Assembly: GCF_001083805.1 (NCBI RefSeq) | Contig: NZ_JXSK01000001.1 | Span: forward strand, 124,001 to 188,000 | Source of the DNA: Photorhabdus luminescens subsp. luminescens | GTDB lineage: Bacteria; Pseudomonadota; Gammaproteobacteria; Enterobacterales; Enterobacteriaceae | Length of the DNA stretch: 64,000 nucleotides | Reading direction: 5' to 3' | Shown: piece after piece, positions 46,706 through 58,700 of the stretch | Numbering within the stretch: the first letter of the stretch is position 1 | How the letters are laid out: every line of letters begins with the position of its first letter | Translations under genes and position numbers: made by a program | The notes under the pieces: generated by a model | Seen by the model: the letters and a program-made list of their open reading frames with translations, nothing else | The model's database searches: none | What the model was told of the DNA's origin: nothing

Positions 46706-49700
46706 CGGCGGAACGTTTTCTACCGGATACGTTCAGTAGTGAACCAGATGCCCGGATGTACCGCACCGGGGATTTGGCCCGCTACCTACCAGACGGCAAT
46801 CTGGAGTTTCTGGGCCGTAATGACCAGCAGGTGAAAATCCGCGGTTTCCGCATTGAACCGGGGGAAATCGAAGCTCGACTGTTGGAACACCCGGCGGTGA
46901 GTGAAGCAGTTGTGCTGGCGCTGGACGATGGTCAGGACAAACGGCTGGTAGCTTATGTGGCGGCAGAAGCGGATGAGGCATTGGTTAACCATCTGCATAT
47001 TCACTTAAGTATGGTGTTACCGGATTATATGGTGCCGGCCGCTTTTGTGCGTCTGGACGCGTTTCCGTTGACGCCAAACGGCAAACTGGACCTGCGGGCA
47101 TTACCCGTCCCAGGAGAAGAAGATTTTGCCCGGCAGGTTTACGCTGCACCGTCAGGGGAGATGGAAACCACGTTGGCGGCTATCTGGCGTGAATTACTGG
47201 GTGTTGAGCGAATTAGCCGATATGACAACTTTTTCTCCCTAGGCGGCCATTCTCTGTTGGCGGTGCGGATGATAAACCGGATAACGGCGTTGGGGATTGA
47301 ATTACCGCTGTCCACATTGTTTACTTTCCCGTCTTTGATGACCTTTGCTGAAGCGATGCGTACCCAGTTTGACACGTCAGGAGAGGTATTACCCGCTATC
47401 ATTCCGCTATCCCGTGAAGACCAATTACCGTTGTCATTTGCGCAACAGCGTCTGTGGTTCTTGGCCCAGCTTGACGGGGAGAGTGAGACCTATAATATTC
47501 CGTTAGCCCTGCGTTTGCGTGGTCGGCTGGATATCACCGCTTGGCAACAGGCGCTTGATACGCTATTTGCCCGCCATGAAGCATTGCGCTCTATTTTTGT
47601 TGCTGTTGACGGCCAGCCACAGGTGGAGTTGTTACTAGCGGCATCAGGCTTGCCGATGAGAAAATATGATCTGCGTAACACGCTTGATGTGGATGCACAG
47701 CTTGCATCTCTCTCTGCTCAGGAAGCCAGTGCGCCATTTGATCTTGCTCGTGGCCCATTAATTCGTTCCAGCTTGATACAACTGACTAATGATGATCACG
47801 TTTTCTTGCTGACCCAGCATCATATTGTTTCCGATGGTTGGTCTTTAGGGATACTAAAATCAGAATTGGAGGCGCTTTATTCGGCTCACTTGAACCAACA
47901 GCCGGATCCGTTGCCACCGTTGACCATTCAGTATCCTGATTACGCCGCCTGGCAGCGTCAATGGTTATCGGCTGAACGCATACAGTCCCAATCTGATTAT
48001 TGGCGTTCGAAACTGGTTGATGCACCGGTTCTCCTGGATTTGCCGACTGACCGGCCACGTCCGCCTCAGCAGTCGTTTACCGGGAATATCTTGCCCGTCA
48101 ATCTGGATGCTGAGTTAACCCAATCTCTCAAACGCCTGAGTGAGCAACAGGGCGTCACGTTATTTATGACCCTGTTGGCGGCTTGGGCAACGGTTCTATC
48201 GCGTCTGTCAGGTCAGGAAGATTTGGTTATCGGGACGCCAAGCGCGGGCCGCAGTCGGCAAGAAGTAGAATCTTTAATCGGCTTCTTTGTGAATACTCTG
48301 GCGTTGCGTATGGATTTATCCGGTGCGCCGAATATAGCGGAATTGCTGGCGCGTGTGCGACAAACCGCGCTGGAGGCACAGGAACATCAGGACCTACCAT
48401 TTGAACAGGTGGTGGAAATTGTGCAACCGCCGCGCCGACTGGCGCATGCCCCACTGTTCCAGGTGATGTTTGCCTGGCAGAACAATAAGAACACGGAATG
48501 GCAGTTGCCGGGACTGGTGGTTTCACTGGTCGAGCAAGCTTTTGATGTGGTTAAGTTCGATCTTGAGCTGAATTTGTTTGAAGTGGAAGGCCAGATTGTC
48601 GGTTATCTGAATTATGCCTCTGCCCTGTTTGATCAAGCAACCATTGAGCGGCAGGTGGGCTATCTCCATACCGTACTGCGAGAGATGGCGGCTAACCCTC
48701 AACAGCCGGTCGGGAAAATCAATATCCTGACTGTGGCGGAACGTAAGTTGTTATTGGAAACCTGGAACGCGACCGAAACGTCGTATCCAGATCATGGTTG
48801 TATTCACCGATTGTTTGAGCAACAGGCAGAGAAAAACCCGGATGCCACGGCTCTGGTGTATGCGGGGCAAGTCCTCAGTTATGCCGAATTAGATGCCCGT
48901 GCTAATCGGCTGGCGCATCAATTGATTACATCGGGAATCGTACCAGAGCAGCGGGTAGCAATCTGTGTCGCCAGTTCTCCGGCACGAATAGTGGGATTGC
49001 TGGCAGTACTAAAAGCCGGGGGCGCCTATGTGCCACTGGACCCGGCTTATCCGGGGGAACGTCTGGTTCATATTTTAACCGATGCTGCGCCGACTATTGT
49101 GCTGGCGGATGCTGCTGGACGTACTGCGTTAGGCGAAAAAGTGTTGGCAGCGTTAACTGTACTGGATCCGAATTCATTGCCCAACCAACCGGACAGCAAC
49201 CCGCAAGTATCGGCATTAACCCCACGCCATCTGGCGTATGTAATTTACACCTCCGGTTCAACTGGCATACCAAAAGGCGTGATGGTCGAACATCGTGGGC
49301 TGGTTAACCTTATTCAGGAAAAAATCGTTCAGTTTGATATCCAGCCGGGTAGCCGGATGTTGCAGTTTGCTTCATTTGGCTTTGATGCCAGCGTCTGGGA
49401 AACCATGATGGCATTGTGTAGTGGGGCCACTTTGGCGATCCCTGCCGATACGGTTCGTCAGGAGCCCCGTTATCTCTGGCATTATTTGGAAGAGCAGGCG
49501 ATAACTCACGCTTGCCTGACCCCGGCCCTGCTCCGGGAAGGAACCGATTTACCGGAGATGACGATAAGACCGACGTTGATACTCGGTGGCGAAGCGCCCA
49601 GCGCAACGCTGCTTCAGGCACTGAGTCGTCGGGCAACGGTGTTTAATGCCTATGGCCCGACAGAAATCACGGTGTGTGCAGCCACCTGGCGTTGTCCGTC

Positions 49701-52700
49701 AGATTATGCTGAGGGTGTCATTGCTATCGGGCGTCCGACAGCGAACACACGGGTTTATTTGTTGAATACTGACGGCCAGCCGGTGCCGTTAGGCGCGGTT
49801 GGAGAGCTGTATATTGGCGGTGTGGGGGTAGCGCGAGGCTATCTCAACCGCCCTGACTTGACGGCGGAACGTTTTCTGGCAGATCCGTTTAGTGGTGAAC
49901 TTGATGCCCGCCTGTACCGGACCGGGGATTTAGCCCGCTACCTGCCAGATGGTAATTTGGAATACTTGGGCCGTAATGACCAACAGGTGAAAATCCGCGG
50001 TTTCCGCATTGAGCCGGGGGAAATCGAAGCCCGATTGCTGGAACACCCGACAGTAAGCGAAGCGCTGGTGCTGGCTCTGGGCGACGGTCAGGATAAACGG
50101 TTAGTGGCTTATGTAGCAGCAGAAGCGGATAAAGAGCTGGTTAACCATCTTCGTACTCATCTGAGTGCCATTTTGCCGGATTACATGGTGCCGGCAGCCT
50201 TTGTGTGCTTGGATACCTTCCCGTTGACGCCAAACGGCAAATTGGATCGCCGAGCATTGCCAGCACCGGGGGTCGAAGCCTTTGCCCGGCAGGTTTACAC
50301 AGCGCCGCAAGGGGAGATAGAAACTCTGCTAGCCACTATTTGGAGTGAATTGTTGGGTATTGAACAGATCAGTCGGCATGACAGTTTCTTTTCCCTAGGT
50401 GGTCATTCGTTGCTAGCGGTACGGATGGTTGAGCGTTTGCGTAACGCGGGGTTAACGCTAGCGGTACGTGATTTATTCCAATCCCCAGTATTATCCGCAT
50501 TTGCCCAAACAGTAGGACAGTTACAGGCAGTGGTAGTGCCGACAAATGTCATTACCCTAGCGACCACGGCACTCACACCCGAGATGCTGCCGTTGATTGA
50601 CCTGACTCAATCAGAAATTGACCATATCATTACACAAGTACCAGGTGGAGTTGCCAATATTCAGGATATCTATGCTCTGTCTCCATTGCAGGACGGTATT
50701 CTGTTCCACCATCTATTGGCGAATAAAGGCGACCCGTATCTATTGGTCAGCCAGATGACCTTTGCTGATCGTTCATTGTTGGATCGTTATCTGGCGGCAG
50801 TGCAACAGGTGATTAATCGCCACGATATTCTGCGTACCGCCTTTGTTTGGCAAGGATTATCAGCGCCAGTACAAGTGGTTTGGCGTCAGGCGCAATTGTC
50901 AGTCACTGAACTGATACTAGACTCGGTTGATGGGCCGATCTGTGACCAGTTAGCTCAACATTTTGACCCGCGTCGCTATCGCCTCGACTTAGACCAAGCA
51001 CCCTTGCTGCATTTTGCAATGGCACAGGAGGACGATGGCCGTTGGAGCGTGTTGCAATTGCTGCATCATCTGATTGGCGACCATACGACGCTGGAAGTAA
51101 TGAATGCCGAGGTTCAGGCTTATCTTATCGGACAGGAAGAGAACTTGCCTGTGCCGGTCCCTTTCCGCAACCTGGTGGCACAAGCCTGGTTAGGGGTGAG
51201 TCAGGCTGAACATACCCGTTTCTTTACTGACATGCTGGCTGAAGTGGACGAACCAACGTTGCCGTTCGGGTTGACGGAGGTCCATCGAGATGGTTCGCAG
51301 GTGACGGAATCGCATCGGATATTACCCGTTACGTTAAATAATCGTCTGCGCAGTCAGGCCCGGCGTCTGGATGTCAGTTTGGCTACGTTATGCCATCTGG
51401 CTTGGGCACAGGTGTTGTCGCGTACCAGCGGACAGGCGAAAGTGGTGTTCGGCACCGTACTGTTTGGGCGGATGCAGGCCGGGCAAGGGGCTGACAGCGG
51501 CATGGGGCTGTTTATCAATACTTTGCCGTTGCGACTGGATATAGATGAGACCTCGGTGCAGGACAGTGTGCGGTTAGCCCATACCCGGTTAGCTGGATTG
51601 CTGGCGCATGAACATGCTTCACTGGCGCTGGCTCAACGTTGCAGTAGAGTGTCAGGGGAAGCGCCCCTCTTTAGCGCATTACTGAACTACCGGCATAGTG
51701 CGCAGCCGGTTACCACGGATGCCATCATCAGCGGTATTGAAATCCTTAGCGGTCAGGAGCGCACGAACTATCCGTTTGTCTTGTCGGTGGAAGATTTTGG
51801 TCATGCTTTGGGATTGACGGCGCAAATCGTTCAACCGATTGATCCAGAGAGGATATGTGGTTATATGCAACAGGCGCTGGAAAGTCTGGCAGAAGCGCTT
51901 GAACAGCGACCAGAGACACCGGTACGGTTGTTGAATATTTTACCGGCAGCGGAGAAGAGGCTGTTGTTGGAGACCTGGAACGCGACCCAGGCACCATATC
52001 CCGATCAATATTGTATTCACCGGTTGTTTGAACAACAGGCCGAAAAAAACCCTGACGCGATAGCGCTGGTGTATGGAAAATATCTCCTCAGCTATGCGGA
52101 ATTAAATGCCCGCGCCAATCGACTGGCTCACCGGTTAATTGGGCAGGGGATTCAGCCGGACGATCGGATTGCAGTTTTATTAGAACGTTCTGTTGAGCTG
52201 GTAGTAGCTCAGTTGGCTATCCTCAAGGCCGGGGCCGTTTATGTGCCGATCGATCCTCAAGTACCGGATGAGCGGAAACACTGGCTGATAAACGACTGTT
52301 CAGCCAAATTATTGCTTACTGATATCGATATCCCGGTTGACCTAGTGATCCCCCTGTTATGCCTTGCTAATGAGATGGACGCTATCAGGCAGGAAGATTA
52401 CCTCAATCCTGACTTACCCCGCGCCAGTCCTGAACTGGCCTATATTATGTATACCTCCGGCTCGACTGGCGCACCCAAAGGGGTGATGGTGCCGCATCGG
52501 GCGGTGGTGCGGTTGGTCATCAATAACGGGTACGCCGACATCGGGCCGGATGATCGGGTGGCGTTTGGGGCTAACCCGGCTTTCGATGCCAGCACCTTTG
52601 AAGTCTGGGCGCCGTTGCTTAATTGCAGCACGTTGGTGGTAATTGATCACGCCACGTTGCTGACGCCTAAAGAATTTGTTCGGGCATTACAGATTTATCG

Positions 52701-55700
52701 TATTACCGTGCTGTGGCTCAGTGTCGGGCTATTTAACCGGCTGGCGACAGAGTTGTCTCCGGCGCTGCCACAAATCAAGATATTGATTGTCGGCGGCGAT
52801 GTGCTGGATCCGCATGTGATTAGGCAAGTTTTGCGTGATAACCCGCCGCAACAGTTATTGAATGGCTATGGACCGAGTGAGGGTGCCACCTTTACCACCA
52901 CCTACCGTATCACTGCGTTGCCTGCGGGGACAACGAAGATCCCCATTGGTCGACCGATAGCCAATACGCGGGTTTATCTGTTGGATGCCAATGGTCAGCC
53001 AGTACCGTTGGGTGTGGAAGGGGAGATTTATATCGGCGGAGACGGGGTGGCCTGTGGCTATCTTAATCGTCCTGAGTTGACCGTAGAACGTTTCTTACTG
53101 GATCCGTTCAATGATGAACCGGATGCTCGGATGTACCGTACCGGAGATTTAGCCCGCTACTTACCGGACGGCAATCTGGAATTCTTGGGCCGTAATGACC
53201 AACAAGTGAAAATCCGCGGTTTCCGTATTGAGCCGGGGGAAATCGAAGCCCGGCTGATGGAACATCCGGCGGTGAATGAAGTGGTTGTACTGGTGGTGGG
53301 TGATGAGCAAGACAAACGGCTGGTGGCTTATGTGGCGGCAGAAGCGGATGAAACGTTGGTTAACTGTCTTCGTACTCACTTGAGCGCAATTTTACCGGAT
53401 TATATGGTACCGGCCGCTTTTGTCTGTCTGGGTGCTTTTCCGCTGACGCTGAACGGTAAGCTGGACCGTCAGGCGCTACCGGCACCGGGGGAAGAGGATT
53501 TTGCCCGGCAAATTTACGCCGCGCCGTCAGGGGAGATGGAAACCACATTGGCGGCTATCTGGCGTGAATTACTGGGTGTCGAGCGGATTAGCCGATATGA
53601 CAACTTTTTCGCACTGGGCGGACATTCGCTATTGGCGGTGCGAATGATAAATCGGATAGCGGCATTAGGGATTGAATTACCGCTGTCCACGCTGTTTACC
53701 TTCCCGTCGTTGATGGCCTTTGCTGAAGTGATGAGTGCTGAGTTTGATAAGTCGGACAGAATATTACCTGCTATCGTCCCGCTATCCCGCGAAGGCCAAT
53801 TGCCGTTGTCATTTGCGCAACAACGTCTGTGGTTCCTGACCCAGTTTGAGGGGGTGAGTGAGATCTATCATATTCCGTTGGCTCTACGTCTACAGGGTCA
53901 GTTGGATATTGCCGCCTGGCAACAGGCGCTCGACACCCTATTTGCCCGCCATGAAGTATTGCGCTCTGTTTTTGTTACTGTTGACGGCCAACCACAGGTG
54001 GAATTGTTACCGGCGGCATTAGGCCTGCCGATGAAAAAATATGATCTGCGTAACACACCTGATGTGGATGCGCAGCTTGCCTCTCTTTCTATTCAGGAAG
54101 TTGGTACGCCGTTTGATCTTGTTCGTGGCCCATTAATTCGTTCTGCTCTGGTACAACTGGCTAATGATGAACACGTTTTCTTACTAACCCAGCATCATAT
54201 TATTTTCGATGGCTGGTCTGTCAGCGTATTGATGCGTGAATTGAACACCCTTTACACCGCATTCCTGGCGGGACAACCGGATCCATTGTCTCCGTTGACA
54301 ATTCAGTATCCTGATTATGCCGCTTGGCAGCGCCAATGGCTATCGGCTGACCGTATACAGTCCCAATCTGATTATTGGCGTGCGAGACTGGCTGACGCGC
54401 CAGTTCTATTGGACTTGCCGACTGACCGGCCACGTCCGCCTCGGCAGTCGTTTGCCGGGGCCCTACTGCCCGTCAGTTTGGATGCGGAATTAACCCAATC
54501 CCTTAAACGCCTGAGTGAACAGCAGGGCGTCACATTATTTATGACCCTGTTGGCGGCTTGGGCGACGGTTCTGGCGCGCCTATCAAATCAGGAAGATCTG
54601 GTTATCGGTACACCGAGTGCTGGTCGCAGTCGGCAAGAAGTAGAATCTTTAATCGGCTTCTTTGTCAATACGCTAGCCTTGCGGATGGATTTATCCGGTG
54701 CACAAAATGTGGCGGAATTGCTGGCGCATGTGCGGCAAACCGCACTGGCGGCACAGGAGCATCAGGATCTGCCGTTTGAACAGGTGGTGGAAATCGTGCA
54801 ACCTCCGCGCCGATTGGCGCATACTCCGTTGTTCCAGGTGATGTTTGCCTGGCAGAACAATGAGAACACAGAATGGCAGTTACCGGGGCTGACAGTTTCA
54901 CCTGCCGATCAACTCATCGATATCGCTAAATTTGATCTTGAATTGGGCCTGTCAGAGGTGGATGGCTGCATTGTCGGTTATCTGAATTATGCCACTGTTC
55001 TATTTGATCAACCGACCATTGAGCGGCAGGTGGGTTATCTCCATACCGTACTACGGGCGATGGCGGCTAACCCTCAACAGCCGGTCGGGAAAATCAATAT
55101 CCTGACCGTGGCGGAACGCAAGCTGTTATTGGAAACTTGGAACACGACTAAAATGTCGTATCCAGATCACAGTTGTATTCATCGACTGTTTGAGCAATGG
55201 ACAGAGAAAAATCCGGATGCCACGGCACTAGTGTATGAAGGGCAAGCCCTCAGTTATGCCGAATTAAATGCGCGTGCTAATCGGCTAGCGCATCAACTAA
55301 TTACGTTAGGTGTGGTGCCGGATCAGCGAGTAGCGATTTGTGTGGCACGTTCACCAGCGATGATAACCGGGTTGTTAGCGGTACTGAAAGCTGGTGGAGC
55401 CTATGTGCCGCTGGATCCGGCTTATTCGGGCGAGCGTCTGAGGCATATTCTGGCTGATGCCGAGCCGGCTATTTTGTTGGCGGATAATACCGGCCGTGCT
55501 GCGTTGGGTAAGAAGGCACTTGCAGACGTGATTATGCTCGATCCGAATATCTTGTTTGACCAGGCGGACAGTAATCCGCAGATACCTGAATTGACTGAAC
55601 GACATTTGGCCTATGTGATTTACACTTCGGGTTCTACTGGCACACCGAAAGGGGTGATGGTGGAACATCGTGGGGTAGTTAACCTAGCTCTGGCTCAAAT

Positions 55701-58700
55701 TACCCGGTTTAGCGTTGATGAAACCAGTCGGATATTGCAATTTGCTTCATCGGGTTTTGATGCCAGTGTCTCGGAAATCATGACAGCGTTAAGTGGTGGA
55801 GCCTGTTTGGTTATTCCTACCGATATCATTCGCCAGGACCCGCGTCGTCTTTGGTCTTATCTGGAAAAACAAGCAGTAACGCACGCTTTCCTGCCGCCAG
55901 CTCTGTTCCGGGAAGAGAGTGATTTACCGGTAATAGCGATAAAGCCTACGTTAATATTTGCAGGAGAAGCGCCGGGTTCAACCCTGTTCTGGGCATTGTG
56001 TGATCGGGTCAATCTGTTCAATGATTATGGCCCAACGGAAATTACAGTTTGCGCTACCTCTTGGTCTTGCCCGCCAGACTATATGGATGCATTGATTCCT
56101 ATAGGGCGTCCAACAACCAACACACGGGTTTATTTGCTGGATACTTATAGTCAGCCGGCACCATTGGGGGCGGTGGGAGAACTGTATATCGGTGGCGTAG
56201 GCGTCGCGCGGGGTTATCTCAATTATCCTGAATTGACCGCTGAACGTTTCCTCACTGATCCGTTCAGTAATGAACCCGATGCCTGGATGTACCGAACCGG
56301 GGATTTGGCCCGTTATCTGCCGGACGGCAATCTGGTATTCATTGGTCGTAACGATCAGCAGGTTAAAATCAGGGGTTTCCGTATTGAGCCGCAAGAAATT
56401 GAAGCGCGATTGACAGAGTATCCTGCGGTAAGTGGAGCATTGGTACTGGCGTTAAGTGATGGGCAGGACAAACGGCTGGTGGCTTATGTGGTGGCAGAGC
56501 CAGATGACGGATTAACGGCGAGCTTGCGTGAATATCTGAGCGCTATTTTACCTGATTATATGGTGCCAGCGGCTTTTGTGCGCTTGAATGCCTTCCCATT
56601 GACCCCAAGCGGCAAGTTGGATCGCCGAGCACTGCCAGTCCCAGGGGCGGATGCCTTTGCTCGTCAGGTTTATGCAGCGCCGCAAGGGGAAACAGAAACC
56701 CTCTTGGCCGCTATTTGGAGCGAGTTATTGGGTATTGAACAGATCAGTCGGCACGACAGTTTCTTTGCCCTGGGCGGCCATTCTCTGCTTGCGGTGCGGA
56801 TGATTGAACGTCTGCGTAACGCGGGATTAACGCTGGCGGTGCATGATCTGTTCCAATCCCCGGTATTATCCGCATTTGCCCAAACAGTAGGGCAGTCACA
56901 AACGGTGGTGGCGCCGGAGAATGTCATTACCCCGGCGACCACGGCACTCACACCTGAAATGTTGCCGTTAATTGAGCTGACCCAAATTGAGATTGACTAT
57001 ATTGTGGAACAAGTGCCGGGCGGAATGGCTAATATTCAGGATATTTATGCCCTGTCGCCGTTGCAGGACGGTATTTTGTTCCACCATTTACTGGCGAATA
57101 AAGGCGATCCGTATCTATTGGCTTATCCTATGGCCTTTGCTGATCGATTCTTACTGGATTGTTATCTGGCGGCGGTGCAACAGGTGATTAATCGCCATGA
57201 CATCCTGCGTACTGCTTTTGTTTGGCAAGGATTATCCGTTCCGGCCCAGGTAGTCTGGCGTCAGGCGCCGTTATCAGTTGTCGAACTGACGTTAGATCCT
57301 GCTGACGGGCCGGTTTATGAACAATTAGCTCAACGTTTTGATCCGCGTCAGCATCGTCTCGATCTAGGCCAGGCGCCACTGTTACGTTTTGTTATTGCAC
57401 AGGAAATGGATGGTCGTTGGATTGCACTGCAATTGCAGCATCATTTGATTGGCGACCATACCACAATGGAAGTGATGCATCGCGAAGTTCAGGCGTACCT
57501 TACTGGGCCAGGGGACAATTTGCCAGCACCGGTCCCTTTCCGCAATCTGGTGGCTCAAGTTCGTCTGGGGGTGAGCCAAGCCGAGCATACCCGTTTCTTT
57601 ACTGACATGTTATCTGAGGTGGATGAACCGACGTTGCCGTTCGGATTAACGGAAGTATACCGGGATGGTTCTCAGATGACCCAATCGTACCGAATGTTGC
57701 CCGCTATACTGAACAACCGCTTGCGTAGTCAGGCCCGACGTCTGGGTGTCAGTCTAGCGGCTCTGTGCCATCTGGCCTGGGCACAGGTCTTGTCACGTAC
57801 CAGTGGACAGGCGAAAGTGGTATTCGGCACCGTATTGTTTGGACGGATGCAGACAGGACAAGGGGTTGACAGCGGCATGGGGCTGTTTATCAACACTTTG
57901 CCGTTACGACTGGATATGGATGATACCCCAGTAAGGGGGAGTGTACAGGCAGCACATGCCCGGCTAGCCGAATTATTGGTGCATGAACACGCTTCACTGG
58001 CACTGGCTCAACGTTGCAGTGGGGTACAAGGTGAAGTTCCACTCTTTAGTGCTTTGTTGAACTACCGGCACAGTACGTTATCCGCGACTTCGAATGAAAT
58101 CATGAATGGCATTGAGTTCCTTGGCGCACAGGAACGTACCAACTATCCGTTTACTCTATCGGTGGAGGATTTTGGTAATGCGTTGGGATTAACAACGCAA
58201 ATTGTCCAGCCATTTGATCCGGAACGGATGTGCGGTTATATGCAACAGGCGCTGGAAAGTTTGGCAGAAACACTTGAGCTGGCCCCGGAAACGCCGGTAC
58301 GGACGTTGGAAATTTTGCCTGAAACGGAACGCGCATTGTTACTAAAAACCTGGAATGCGACTGAAACTGTCTACCCTGAGCAGTTATGTATCTATCAGTT
58401 ATTTGAACAACAAGTGGAGAAAAACCCGGATGCCACGGCACTGGTGTATGACGAACAGACGTACAGCTATGCGGAATTGAATATCCGAGCTAACCGACTG
58501 GCCCATCAACTGATTGCGCTGGGTATTGCGCCAGACCAGCGAGTCGCGATTTGTGTTACACGTTCACTAACGATGGTTGTAGGCTTACTGGCGGTGTTGA
58601 AAGCGGGCGGCGCCTATGTTCCATTGGACCCGGCTTATCCGGGTGAACGTTTGGCATATATTTTAACCAATGCAGCACCGGCTATTTTGCTGGCTGATAA

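Noticed and set aside
46756-46758. ATG at 46756 as true start of a separate second synthetase gene
   Set aside because: It falls in the middle of an adenylation domain, without a ribosome-binding site; a one-base frameshift explains the break exactly.
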